Shown here in pieces: positions 11,102 through 19,179 of a stretch of DNA of 64,000 nucleotides. This stretch comes from Streptomyces venezuelae (lineage in GTDB: Bacteria > Actinomycetota > Actinomycetes > Streptomycetales > Streptomycetaceae). Numbering within the stretch: the first letter of the stretch is position 1; each line of letters starts with the position of its first letter. The stretch is from contig NZ_CP029191.1 of assembly GCF_008642335.1 (NCBI RefSeq), forward strand, positions 3,658,001-3,722,000, given 5' to 3'. The translations under genes and the position numbers were made by a program. Under the pieces are notes generated by a model that saw only the letters and a list, made by a program, of their open reading frames with translations, searched no databases and had not been told where the DNA came from.

Positions 11102-11848
11102 GTGAGCCGCAGCCTTCGACGCGGCGCCCTCGCCGCCACCGCCCTCGCGTTCTCGCTCGCCTCGCTCACCGCGTGCGCCGCAGGCAACAACGCACAGACG
11201 ATGGAGGTCAAGCCGGACAACGCCGCGACCTCCGTCGGCGACATCAAGATCCAGAACGCCATGGTCATCACGCAGCCGGACCTGGAGTCGACGGGTCCCG
11301 CCGTGGTCGCCGCGACGATCTTCAACGCCGGTGACAAGGCCCAGACCCTGAACTCCATCACGGTCGACGGCACCGACAAGAAGGCCAAGCTGACGCGCGG
11401 CAAGGACGACAAGGACTCCAAGCCGAACGGTCCGCTGACCATTCCGGCCGGCGGCTCCATCGTCATCGGCGGCAAGGACAACGCCTCGGCGGTCCTGTCC
11501 GGCAGCCGCGAGGCGGTCAAGGACGGCAACGCGCAGCCCATCACCTTCTCCTTCAGCTCGACCGGCGACGTGAAGATGGAAGCGTTCGTCGTGCCGGCCG
11601 ACAGCTACTTCTCCAAGTGGGGCCCGAGCGCGCTCCCGCAGTCCCCGGACGGGAAGCCGTCCAGGCCCGCGAAGTCCGGCAAGCCGCAGGAGCCGTCCAC
11701 GGACGCCTCCGGGTCCGCCACGGACCCGTCCGGCAAGCCCTCGGGCAAGCCGTCGGACAAGCCGTCCTCGGACACCGCGAACCACGACGCGGGCGCGGAC
11801 ACGGACACGGGTGCGGAGAACGGCACCGGGACCGGCGCCGAGCACTGA
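11102..11848 (+). CDS. Secreted lipoprotein, possible copper-chaperone-like fold
   Basis: A 248-residue exported protein. The signal peptide ends with an LTAC lipobox (Cys25), so it is probably a lipoprotein. Residues 45-175 form a beta-rich domain (IQNAMVITQPD, AATIFNAGDKAQTL, VLSGSREAVKDGNAQPITFSF) resembling DUF461/PCuAC-like domains, but no clear HxM copper motif is seen. Residues 180-248 are a Pro/Ser/Lys then Asp/Thr-rich disordered tail. The start is GTG with AAGGAG 12 nt upstream. It faces the phoP gene across a strong terminator. Confidence 0.75.
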   Translation: MSRSLRRGALAATALAFSLASLTACAAGNNAQTMEVKPDNAATSVGDIKIQNAMVITQPDLESTGPAVVAATIFNAGDKAQTLNSITVDGTDKKAKLTRGKDDKDSKPNGPLTIPAGGSIVIGGKDNASAVLSGSREAVKDGNAQPITFSFSSTGDVKMEAFVVPADSYFSKWGPSALPQSPDGKPSRPAKSGKPQEPSTDASGSATDPSGKPSGKPSDKPSSDTANHDAGADTDTGAENGTGTGAEH

Positions 11849-11856
11849 TCCACGTA

Positions 11857-11897
11857 CGAAGAAGGGCGGGACCTCATCGAGGTCCCGCCCTTCTTCG
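11857..11897. terminator. Bidirectional terminator
   Basis: GAAGAAGGGCGGGACCTC pairs perfectly with GAGGTCCCGCCCTTCTTC around a 3-nt loop, between the lipoprotein gene and convergent phoP. Confidence 0.9.
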
Positions 11898-11924
11898 TGC
11901 CGCGTGGACCGCGGCTGCCACTGT

Positions 11925-12605
11925 TTACGGCTCGAACTTGTAGCCCAGGCCGCGGACCGTCACCAGGTAGCGCGGCGCCCCCGGGTCCGGCTCGATCTTG
12001 GCGCGCAGGCGCTTCACGTGGACGTCGAGGGTCTTGGTGTCCCCCACGTAGTCCGCGCCCCAGACGCGGTCGATGAGCTGCATGCGGGTCAGTACGCGGC
12101 CCGCGTTGCGCAGCAGCATCTCCAGGAGGTCGAACTCCTTCAGGGGCAGGTCGACCTTGGAGCCGGAGACGGTGACCACGTGGCGGTCGACGTCCATCCG
12201 GACCGGGCCGGCCTCCAGCGCCTGGGGCGTGACCTCCTCCGGCTCGCCGCGGCGGCGCAGCACCGCGCGGATGCGGGCGACCAGCTCGCGGGAGGAGAAG
12301 GGCTTCGTTACGTAGTCATCGGCTCCTATCTCCAGACCGACGACCTTGTCGATCTCGCTGTCCTTGGCGGTCACCATGATCACCGGGACGTTGGAGCGGC
12401 TGCGCAGCTGGCGGCAGACCTCGGTGCCGGGCAGGCCCGGCAGCATCAGGTCGAGCAGGACGAGGTCGGCGCCGTTGCGCTCGAATTCGTCGAGGCCGTC
12501 CGGGCCCGTCGCCGCGATGGCGACTTCGAAGCCCTCCTTGCGGAGCATGTAGGACAGGGCGTCGCTGAAGGATTCCTCGTCCTCGACGACGAGCACTCGG
12601 GTCAC
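11925..12605 (-). CDS. phoP: Phosphate-response regulator PhoP
   Basis: A 226-residue OmpR-family response regulator. The receiver domain (1-115) has acidic residues EDE at 8-10, phospho-acceptor Asp52 in VLLDLMLPG, and Lys in VTKPF. The winged-helix DNA-binding domain (about 130-226) includes DLPLKEFDLLEMLLRNAGRVLTR and TLDVHVKRLRAKIE. It controls the Pho regulon and links phosphate starvation to antibiotic production in Streptomyces. The GTG start overlaps the phoR stop by 4 bp, so the two are translationally coupled. Confidence 0.95.
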   Translation of the reverse strand: MTRVLVVEDEESFSDALSYMLRKEGFEVAIAATGPDGLDEFERNGADLVLLDLMLPGLPGTEVCRQLRSRSNVPVIMVTAKDSEIDKVVGLEIGADDYVTKPFSSRELVARIRAVLRRRGEPEEVTPQALEAGPVRMDVDRHVVTVSGSKVDLPLKEFDLLEMLLRNAGRVLTRMQLIDRVWGADYVGDTKTLDVHVKRLRAKIEPDPGAPRYLVTVRGLGYKFEP

Positions 12606-13864
12606 GGAAGGACCTCCGGGGCAGGAATGGGTTCGTACGTGGTGGTCGCAGCGGTCTCGTCCGGGGTGGGCTCGTCGTCGAGTCCGCCGCCGTGACCTGA
12701 TCCGCGGTCGCGGTGCGCGGCCGCCTCGGGCAGCCGCAGGGTGAACGTGGAGCCCTGACCCTCCGAGCTCCACACGGTGACCTCCCCGCCGTGCGAGGCG
12801 GCCACGTGCTTGACGATGGCGAGACCGAGGCCGGTGCCGCCGGTGGCCCGGGAGCGGGCCGGGTCGACGCGGTAGAAGCGCTCGAAGATGCGCTCCTTGT
12901 CCTTGTCGGAGATGCCGATGCCCTGGTCGGTGACGGCGACCTCGATCAGGTCGCCGCCGGGTGCCGCGACCCGGCGGGCGGCGATGCCCACGCGGGTGCG
13001 GGCGGGCGAGTAGTTCACGGCGTTCTCGACGAGGTTGCCGAGGGCCGCGGCGAGCTGGCCGCGGTTGCCCCATATCTGAAGGTCGGCGGTGCCGCCCGAG
13101 GCCATGGTGATCTGCTTGTGGGAGGCCTGGTGGCGGCTGCGGTCGATCGCCTCCGCCACCAGTTCGTCGACACGGACGGGTTCGGCGTCCTCCAGGGGAT
13201 CGTCGTTCTGCACCCGGGAGAGGTCGATGAGCTCCTGCACGAGGCTGGTCAGGCGGGTCGCCTCGATCTGCATGCGGCCCGCGAAGCGCTCGACGGCCTC
13301 CGGGTCGTCCGAGGCGTCCATGACGGCTTCGGAGAGCAGGGAGAGCGCCCCGACCGGGGTCTTCAGCTCGTGGCTCACGTTCGCGACGAAGTCGCGCCGT
13401 ACCGCCTCGATGCGGCGGGCCTCGGTGAGATCCTCCACGAGGAGCAGCACGAGCCGCGAGCCCAGCGGCGCCACCCGCGCGGAGACCGCGAGGGCCTCGC
13501 CGCGGCCGGTGCCGCGGCGCGGCAGGTCCAGTTCGACCTGGCGTATCTCGCCGTCGCGGCGGGTGTCCCTGGCCATCTGCAGCATCGGCTCGACGGCGAG
13601 CTTCCCGCCGCGTACGAGTCCGAGTGCGTACGCCGCCGAGCTCGCCTTGACCACGCTGTCGGCCTCGTCGAGGACGACGGCGGAGGAGCGGAGCACGGAG
13701 AGCACCGTGTCCACGCCGGGTGGCAGTACGGGATCGGTGTGCAGGGAGGTCCGGGTGGGGCGTTTCTGGTCGCGCTCGCTCCATCGGAACGCCAGCATGG
13801 CGATGACACCGGTGCACACCCCGGCGATCGCTGCCGCTGCGGCGACCGCCGCGTTCACGTCCAT
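12602..13864 (-). CDS. phoR: Phosphate sensor histidine kinase PhoR
   Basis: A 420-residue kinase. One N-terminal hydrophobic segment (about residues 5-26) anchors it; there is no sizeable extracellular domain. A PAS-like region (about 50-150) precedes the dimerisation helix with VANVSHELKTP (His165) and the ATPase domain with NLVENAVNYS, DQGIGI and GGTGLGLAIVKHV. The tail after residue 390 is charged and low-complexity. It is transcribed toward phoP with a 4-bp overlap and away from phoU, with two PHO boxes in the shared promoter region. Confidence 0.95.
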   Translation of the reverse strand: MDVNAAVAAAAAIAGVCTGVIAMLAFRWSERDQKRPTRTSLHTDPVLPPGVDTVLSVLRSSAVVLDEADSVVKASSAAYALGLVRGGKLAVEPMLQMARDTRRDGEIRQVELDLPRRGTGRGEALAVSARVAPLGSRLVLLLVEDLTEARRIEAVRRDFVANVSHELKTPVGALSLLSEAVMDASDDPEAVERFAGRMQIEATRLTSLVQELIDLSRVQNDDPLEDAEPVRVDELVAEAIDRSRHQASHKQITMASGGTADLQIWGNRGQLAAALGNLVENAVNYSPARTRVGIAARRVAAPGGDLIEVAVTDQGIGISDKDKERIFERFYRVDPARSRATGGTGLGLAIVKHVAASHGGEVTVWSSEGQGSTFTLRLPEAAAHRDRGSGHGGGLDDEPTPDETAATTTYEPIPAPEVLP

Positions 13865-13937
13865 GCCTCAAGGTTATGCGCCGAGTAAGAGCCGGTCACA
13901 GCCGTACGGGTGCCCGCTCGAACACTCGTCGCCCAGA

Positions 13938-13970
13938 GTTCACCGTGGAGACGGTGCCGGTTCACTTCTC
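13938..13970 (+). promoter_or_regulatory. PHO box 1 (PhoP-binding direct repeats)
   Basis: Three 11-nt direct-repeat units begin GTTCACC (13938), AGACGGT (13949) and GTTCACT (13960). This is the DRu organisation of Streptomyces PHO boxes, nearest to phoR, and implies autoregulation of phoR-phoP and control of phoU. Confidence 0.85.
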
Positions 13971-14022
13971 CCCGGCGGCCGGAGGCACAGGTGATCAAGG
14001 ATGCGGCCGTGCGTCGCCCACA

Positions 14023-14055
14023 GTTCACCTTGATGACGGTGGCGATTCACGTGGG
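14023..14055 (+). promoter_or_regulatory. PHO box 2 (PhoP-binding direct repeats)
   Basis: Units begin GTTCACC (14023), TGACGGT (14034) and ATTCACG (14045) at 11-nt spacing, proximal to phoU. It has the same orientation and internal organisation as PHO box 1, 85 bp away. Confidence 0.85.
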
Positions 14056-14137
14056 GTGCCGGAAACGGACGCGTCCGGGCCGCACCGTGGGAGCGTAGGG
14101 GCCAGCCCCCTGAGACGTACGAGAGAGGGACAGCCAC

Positions 14138-14821
14138 ATGCGGGACGCGTACCACGAGGAACTTGACTCGATCGGCGACAGCCTGGTCGAGATGGCCCGC
14201 CTCGTCGGGTCCGCGATCGGGCGCGCCACGACGGCCATGCTCGACGCGGACCTGAAGATGGCGGAGAGCGTGATCGCCGCCGACCAGAAGGTCGACGATC
14301 TGCAGCACGACCTTGAGGCGCGCGCGATAGCCCTGCTGGCGCGCCAGCAGCCGGTCGCCACCGATCTGCGCATCGTGGTCACCTCGCTGCGCATGAGCGC
14401 CGACCTGGAGCGCTCGGGCGACCTGGCCCAGCACGTCGCGAAGCTCGCGAGGCTCCGTTTCCCCGACTCGGCGGTGCCGCGGGACCTGCACGCCACGATC
14501 CTGGAGATGGGCCAGCTCGCGCAGCGCCTGATGGCGAAGGCGGCGGAGGTCATCATCACCAAGGACGTCGACCTGGCGCTCCAGCTGGAGCAGGACGACG
14601 ACGAGATGGACCAGCTGCACCGCACGCTGTTCCAGCACCTGATGGACGACCGCTGGAAGCACGGCATCGAGACGGCGGTCGACGTGACGCTCCTCGGCCG
14701 CTACTACGAGCGCTTCGCGGACCACGCGGTGTCGGTGGCGAAGCGGGTGGTGTACCTGGTGACGGGCGAGCACGCGGACGAGATACAGCCGGCGGGGCAG
14801 GCGCCGGTGGAGGGCGCGTAG
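14138..14821 (+). CDS. phoU: Phosphate-signalling protein PhoU
   Basis: A 227-residue PhoU of usual length with two three-helix repeats: residues about 5-105 and about 110-215. Each carries an acidic metal-binding segment (ERSGDLAQHVAKL near 95-107 and YYERFADHAVSVAKR near 190-205). PhoU connects the Pst transporter to PhoR and restrains Pho signalling when phosphate is plentiful. It is divergent from phoR-phoP and lies directly downstream of PHO box 2. The ATG follows GAGAGGGACAGCCAC. Confidence 0.95.
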   Translation: MRDAYHEELDSIGDSLVEMARLVGSAIGRATTAMLDADLKMAESVIAADQKVDDLQHDLEARAIALLARQQPVATDLRIVVTSLRMSADLERSGDLAQHVAKLARLRFPDSAVPRDLHATILEMGQLAQRLMAKAAEVIITKDVDLALQLEQDDDEMDQLHRTLFQHLMDDRWKHGIETAVDVTLLGRYYERFADHAVSVAKRVVYLVTGEHADEIQPAGQAPVEGA

Positions 14822-14839
14822 GTAGTTTCTCTGCCGTAT

Positions 14840-14875
14840 GTGCCCCGCGTGACGTCAGGTTGTCGCGCGGGGCAC
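14840..14875. terminator. Terminator between phoU and the Cys-rich gene
   Basis: GTGCCCCGCG (14840-14849) pairs with CGCGGGGCAC (14866-14875), 19 nt past the phoU stop. Confidence 0.65.
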
Positions 14876-14908
14876 AGCTTTGTCCGTCGGGTGGGCCCGG
14901 CGCAGCGG

Positions 14909-15040
14909 TCAGCCGCAACCGCCGCCGCACTGGCAGGAACCGCCCGACTGGCAGCCGCAGCTGCAGCCCGGGCCGCATCCGCAGGAGCTCAGCGGGATCT
15001 CGATCTCGGGAACGTACTCGCGCGTGGGGGACTCGGCCAT
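14909..15040 (-). CDS. 43-residue Cys/Gly-rich metallothionein-like protein
   Basis: A tiny protein with an acidic N-terminal half (MAESPTREYVPEIEIPL) and a C-terminal half in which 8 of 24 residues are cysteine, in CGCGPGCSCGC and CQCGGGC patterns. Such clusters bind soft metals such as Cu(I) or Zn, as in metallothioneins. The ATG at 15040 follows GAGGAGGAGACC, a strong ribosome binding site, which argues for real translation. It faces phoU. Metal binding is inferred from composition only. Confidence 0.75.
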   Translation of the reverse strand: MAESPTREYVPEIEIPLSSCGCGPGCSCGCQSGGSCQCGGGCG

Positions 15041-15214
15041 GGTCTCCTCCTCGTAGGCGTACGACGTACTGCCTGTTGCCCATTCCATGCCCACGGGGGC
15101 GGGGCGCATCAACGGCGCACATGCGCGCGTGCACGTGGGGATCTTCGCGCGGGCACGGAGGGATCTTTGCGGGAACTGGCGTGCGACGGGACCGTTCCGC
15201 GCGAACATCCATCC

Positions 15215-16279
15215 ATGCCCAAGAAGAAACAGCGGAGCAGGAAGAGCCAGAAGTCGAGCGGCCGTGGCAGACGCCCGGCACCCGCGTCTCGCGAGAAGGC
15301 GATCCTGCTCTGCCACGACATGGCGGTGTACGAGAACTTCGAACGCTGCGCCCGCCGCGTCTTCGAGGTCCTGCGGAACGCGGAAGCCCGGATGCCCGGC
15401 AAGCCCCGTCACCTCTCCCTGACGGTGCAGGGCCACCGCAACGACGTCGGCGGCTACGACCGCGACGCCATCGAGATCATCCGGGACTTCTCGATGGGGT
15501 ACCTGCTCCCCTACCTGACCGAGCTGACGACGCCGTTCCACAGACTGGCGAACCCTGACGGCCAGCGGAACGACGTACCGGACGAACTGCAGATCGCCTA
15601 CCCCGAGGAGCCCGGGTCGTCCGATTCGGGCTTCTGGTACGACGTGAACCTCCTCCCCCTGCGCCCGCGCGGGACGACGGAGAACGCGAGGAAGACGCCG
15701 CCGAAGCTGGCGGCGATAGCCGACTACCTGGGGATGGATCCGGCGTGCCTGATCTGCTGGGGCACGCCGGTGGACCGCGCCCACGCGGTCCCCGCTTCGC
15801 TGGGCGGCTCGATGGACGTCCGCAACTTCGCCCTGCTCTGCCCGGACCACCACAGGCAGGCCCCCGACATCGCCGACGCGGAGGCGTTCTGGGCGTGGGT
15901 GGACTACGCGGAGATCAGGGACTCGGGCAGCAAGTGGAACGGAGCGGCGCCGGAGGTCCAGGAGTGGGTGCGCGCGCACGGCGGCAGGACGGAGCCGAAG
16001 GACCGCGGGGACATGGAGTTCATGGCCGCCGTACGGTTCGAGCTCCAGCATCTGTACGGCTGGGCCGACGCGGACTTCGAGCACATGTCCTGGGACCTCC
16101 TCCAGGAGTACCACCAGGTCCTGGAGGCGGCGACGGGCAAGCACTTCGGCGTGGAGAAAAAGGTCGCCACGCACGCGTGGGCGTATCACATCGCGAGGCG
16201 CCGCCTGGCGAAGCGCAGGGGCGAGACGGGCCCGATGCCGTCCGACCACCCGTGGACGGGAATCTGGCCGGTCCCTTGA
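15215..16279 (+). CDS. HNH-motif protein
   Basis: A 354-residue protein. The N-terminus is Lys/Arg/Ser-rich. An HNH-like zinc-stabilised nuclease module spans about residues 180-220: CLICWGTP, then RAHAVPASLGGSMDVRNFALLCPDHH, providing two Cys pairs and the His-Asn-His core. The N-terminal (about 30-130) and C-terminal (about 230-340) parts are not recognised. HNH proteins are usually nucleases, but the target cannot be told. No clear Shine-Dalgarno precedes the ATG; an in-frame GTG about 27 nt upstream is an alternative. Confidence 0.75.
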   Translation: MPKKKQRSRKSQKSSGRGRRPAPASREKAILLCHDMAVYENFERCARRVFEVLRNAEARMPGKPRHLSLTVQGHRNDVGGYDRDAIEIIRDFSMGYLLPYLTELTTPFHRLANPDGQRNDVPDELQIAYPEEPGSSDSGFWYDVNLLPLRPRGTTENARKTPPKLAAIADYLGMDPACLICWGTPVDRAHAVPASLGGSMDVRNFALLCPDHHRQAPDIADAEAFWAWVDYAEIRDSGSKWNGAAPEVQEWVRAHGGRTEPKDRGDMEFMAAVRFELQHLYGWADADFEHMSWDLLQEYHQVLEAATGKHFGVEKKVATHAWAYHIARRRLAKRRGETGPMPSDHPWTGIWPVP

Positions 16280-16474
16280 TCGTCGTGCCTTGATCGGCTT
16301 ACGGACCGATCGAGGTTCAACCCAGTCCGACCTGCGAACCGCTTGAGCTGCGCATCGATTCGGCCCCCGGGGAGCACATTGTTGCCAACGACAGGTAATC
16401 GGGCGGCCACGGCGCGGAGTTCTGGGTTACACAGGAAGGCCGGGACGTTACTTCACGTGCAGGGGGCCTGGCCG

Positions 16475-16690
16475 ATGGTGCTGACGATCAACGTAGCGGT
16501 GCTCCTGGCCGTCATCCTCTTCTTCCTGCTGCGCCGCAAGGTGCAGGCCAGGAGCCGGGGCGACCAGATGGTGACGGTGGCGCTCGCGGTGGCGTTCGGT
16601 GTCGTGGTCGCCCCGACGGACTTCGGCCAGAGCATCCTGAACGCGGTGGGCCAACTCGCGGAGGGCATCACGGATTCTGGGTCGCCGTGA
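16475..16690 (+). CDS. Small two-TM membrane protein beside a GntR gene
   Basis: A 71-residue protein with a first hydrophobic helix (TINVAVLLAVILFFLLRR, about 4-20), a basic loop, a second helix (MVTVALAVAFGVVVAP, about 32-47) and an amphipathic tail. AGGGGG lies about 8 nt before the ATG. It converges on the GntR/UTRA regulator gene, 21 nt away. Small membrane proteins next to GntR genes recur elsewhere in this window (48790 and 50045), though this one is only generally similar to them. Function unknown. Confidence 0.7.
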   Translation: MVLTINVAVLLAVILFFLLRRKVQARSRGDQMVTVALAVAFGVVVAPTDFGQSILNAVGQLAEGITDSGSP

Positions 16691-16711
16691 GGGTCTCGGT
16701 GAGCGGTTAGG

Positions 16712-17470
16712 TCAGGCGTCGAAGTCGTACTCCAAGACGTACGAGGCGGCGTCCAACGTCATTTCGTTGACCTCGACGGGGCGGCCTTCGGCCGTGAAGG
16801 CCGTGCGGCAGATGAGGATCACAGGAGTGCCCTCCGACATGCTCAGGCGCGCCACCTCATCCTTCGACGGCATGCGTGAGCGGACCTCTTCGCGGAAGTG
16901 CACCGGCTTGTGGCCGAGATCGGCGAGTCTGGCGTACGTTCCGCCCTCGCCGGTGTCCTCGCGGGTGATCGCGGATCCGGCGACCAGGGGCATGGGCAGG
17001 TAGCTCGTCGCGAGCAGGACGGGCTTGCCGTCCAGGACGAAACGCCGGCGCCTCACGCACACCGGTTCGTCGGCGGCCAACTCCAAGACTGATCGAATGT
17101 GTTCGGGCGCGGTCTGTTCGGACACGGTGACCTGGTCCACCTCGAGAGAGCGGTTCTCGAGGTCCGCCGACCAGATGGAGCGGCCGTTGCCCCACTGCTG
17201 CTCGGCCAGCCGCTGGATCCCTCGACGCCGCAGCGGGCGAAAGCTGCGGACGAACACACCGGCACCCTTACGGGCCTCAGCGATTCCCTCGTCCCGAAGG
17301 ACGCCCAGGGCCTGGCGTGCCGTCATACGGGCGACGCCGTGGGTGGCCATGAGGTCGTTCTCACCCGGCAGTCGATCACCAGGACCGTACTGGCCCGCGT
17401 GGATCGCCTCGCGCAAAGTGTCGGCGATTCGCTGGTACTTGGGCCGAGGGCCGTCTTCGGTGTGGGCCAT
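16712..17470 (-). CDS. GntR-family (HutC/UTRA) transcriptional regulator
   Basis: A 252-residue repressor-type protein. The winged HTH (about 8-75) has PKYQRIADTLREAI and GVARMTARQALGVLRDEGIAEARKGAGVFV. The C-terminal UTRA ligand domain (about 95-248) contains VCVRRRRFVLDGKPVLLATSYLP and EGTPVILICRTAF. The chosen ATG follows GGGAGGAGA; the in-frame upstream extension lacks a ribosome binding site and is basic and unusual. TCTCTAGA-containing sites flank the promoter, suggesting autoregulation and control of the divergent ATPase gene. Confidence 0.9.
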   Translation of the reverse strand: MAHTEDGPRPKYQRIADTLREAIHAGQYGPGDRLPGENDLMATHGVARMTARQALGVLRDEGIAEARKGAGVFVRSFRPLRRRGIQRLAEQQWGNGRSIWSADLENRSLEVDQVTVSEQTAPEHIRSVLELAADEPVCVRRRRFVLDGKPVLLATSYLPMPLVAGSAITREDTGEGGTYARLADLGHKPVHFREEVRSRMPSKDEVARLSMSEGTPVILICRTAFTAEGRPVEVNEMTLDAASYVLEYDFDA

Positions 17471-17491
17471 CCCGCAGGTCTCCTCCCGCTC

Positions 17492-17503
17492 ATCTCTAGA
17501 CAC
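17492..17503. promoter_or_regulatory. Putative GntR operator, proximal copy
   Basis: ATCTCTAGACAC shares the TCTCTAGA core with the copy at 17585-17598 and lies in the leader of the GntR gene. Confidence 0.5.
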
Positions 17504-17584
17504 CTTAGGCCACAGGTTGGACGTTCGTTCGCTGCGAGTAGTCACCGGCGGCAGTCGCCCGACTCTTCCCGCGTTTTCGATTGA

Positions 17585-17598
17585 CGTCTCTAGAGATG
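17585..17598. promoter_or_regulatory. Putative GntR operator, palindromic copy
   Basis: CGTCTCTAGAGATG contains the perfect palindrome TCTCTAGAGA. It lies between the divergent GntR and ATPase genes, and a related TATAGAGAG sits at about 17617-17625. HutC-type regulators commonly bind such AT-centred palindromes. Confidence 0.55.
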
Positions 17599-17666
17599 TA
17601 GGCCAGAGTGATCTGTATAGAGAGGTCGAGCTGCCAGGCCTCGGGAGCGAGAGGCGCGGGACGCTG

Positions 17667-18104
17667 ATGACCTACACGATCGACCGCAATCCCTGCGAAG
17701 AGTCGCCACGTCTCGGCGCGATGACCTTGCACCGCGTCGCGGAGTCCGTTCCTCGGGCGCGGCGCTGGTTCCGGAAGTTCATCGCTCCCTACAACCCCGC
17801 CTGCTCCGTCGACGACTGCGTCCTGATGATCTCGGAGCTCGTGACCAACGCCGTCGTACACGGCAGGTCGGACGAGCCCTGGGTCGTCCGGGTGGAGTGG
17901 TTCCGCGAGGGTGGGTCCCTCCGGGTTAATGTGCACAATCCGGGACTCCCGGAGAACGTACGACTCAGGCACCCGGACGCCGGCGACGCGCACGGCCGCG
18001 GGCTGCTCCTCGTCGGCTCCGTCGCCGACTCCTGGCACGCCGGAGCCAGCCGCTTCGGCGGAACGGTGGTCTCTTTCCGGATGGCCGACGCTTGGCCGTC
18101 CTGA
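17667..18104 (+). CDS. RsbW-like ATP-binding (HATPase_c) protein
   Basis: A 145-residue single-domain GHKL ATPase. ELVTNAVVHGRSDEPW is the N-box, HNPGLPENV replaces the usual D-x-G-x-G G1 box, and DAHGRGLLLVGSVADSW is the G2 box. Streptomyces has many such proteins, some acting as anti-sigma or anti-anti-sigma kinases; the partner here is unknown. The ATG follows GGGACGCTG, a weak ribosome binding site. It is divergent from the GntR gene with shared operator-like sites. Confidence 0.85.
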   Translation: MTYTIDRNPCEESPRLGAMTLHRVAESVPRARRWFRKFIAPYNPACSVDDCVLMISELVTNAVVHGRSDEPWVVRVEWFREGGSLRVNVHNPGLPENVRLRHPDAGDAHGRGLLLVGSVADSWHAGASRFGGTVVSFRMADAWPS

Positions 18105-18153
18105 GGGCGCGCCGGCCCGGCAGCTACGGCCTTGGGGCGGCCCGCTCACATAC

Positions 18154-18195
18154 GTAAGCCCCCTGCCTGGAGACAACCAAAGGCAGGGGGCTTAC
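18154..18195. terminator. Bidirectional terminator
   Basis: GTAAGCCCCCTGCCT (18154-18168) pairs perfectly with AGGCAGGGGGCTTAC (18181-18195) between the ATPase gene and convergent gpmA. Confidence 0.9.
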
Positions 18196-18206
18196 CTACG
18201 TCAGGG

Positions 18207-18968
18207 TTACTTCTTCTTGCCCTGGTTCTTGACCGCCTCGATCGCCGCCTTCGCGGCCTCCGGGTCGAGGTAGGTGCCGCCCGGGTTCAGGGGCTTGAAG
18301 TCGGCGTCCAGCTCGTAGGAGAGGGGGATGCCCGTGGGGATGTTCAGGCCCGCGATGTCCGCGTCGGAGATGCCGTCCAGGTGCTTGACCAGGGCGCGGA
18401 GGCTGTTGCCGTGGGCCGCGACCAGGACCGTCTTGCCGGTGAGGAGGTCGGGGACGATGCCGTCGAACCAGTACGGGAGCATGCGGACGACGACGTCCTT
18501 CAGGCACTCCGTCTGGGGGCGCAGCTCCGGGGGGAGCGTCGCGTAGCGCGGGTCCGAGAACTGGGAGTACTCCGCGTCGCGGTCCAGCGCCGGCGGCGGC
18601 GTGTCGTACGAGCGGCGCCACAGCATGAACTGCTCCTCGCCGAACTCGGCGAGCGTCTGGGCCTTGTCCTTGCCCTGGAGGGCGCCGTAGTGGCGCTCGT
18701 TCAGGCGCCAGGAGCGGTGGACCGGGATCCAGTGGCGGTCAGCCGATTCGAGGGCCAGCTGCGCGGTGCGGATCGCGCGCTTCTGGAGCGACGTGTGGAC
18801 CACGTCGGGGAGCAGGCCGGCGTCCTTGAGCAGCTCACCGCCGCGGACCGCCTCCTTCTCGCCCTTCTCGTTGAGGTTGACGTCCACCCAGCCGGTGAAC
18901 AGGTTCTTCGCGTTCCATTCGCTCTCGCCGTGGCGGAGGAGGATCAGCTTGTACGGTGCGTCGGCCAT
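18207..18968 (-). CDS. gpmA: 2,3-bisphosphoglycerate-dependent phosphoglycerate mutase
   Basis: A 253-residue d[15 protein letters not shown] contains the phospho-acceptor His13; [20 protein letters not shown] and [14 protein letters not shown] (second catalytic His) follow. It interconverts 3- and 2-phosphoglycerate in glycolysis and gluconeogenesis. The C-terminus ends in a Lys-rich tail. In actinobacteria gpmA often lies near mshA, which here is 6 kb away beyond four inserted genes. Confidence 0.96.
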   Translation of the reverse strand: MADAPYKLILLRHGESEWNAKNLFTGWVDVNLNEKGEKEAVRGGELLKDAGLLPDVVHTSLQKRAIRTAQLALESADRHWIPVHRSWRLNERHYGALQGKDKAQTLAEFGEEQFMLWRRSYDTPPPALDRDAEYSQFSDPRYATLPPELRPQTECLKDVVVRMLPYWFDGIVPDLLTGKTVLVAAHGNSLRALVKHLDGISDADIAGLNIPTGIPLSYELDADFKPLNPGGTYLDPEAAKAAIEAVKNQGKKK

Positions 18969-19179
18969 GCCTCTGAGCGTAATCGAACCTCCGGGCGCCT
19001 CGCGCGCGCGGACAGGGGGTGGACCGGAGGGACGTACGGGGGCCGCGACAGTTGACGAGGGTCGTCAATTGAGTGGCGGGGCCAGGCAGGCGGCTCGTAA
19101 TTTGTGCCTGCCGTCGTTGCCGCTTACACGACTCATACCTCAGCCGCCTCAGCCGCCTGCATCATCCCGGGGGACCTCC

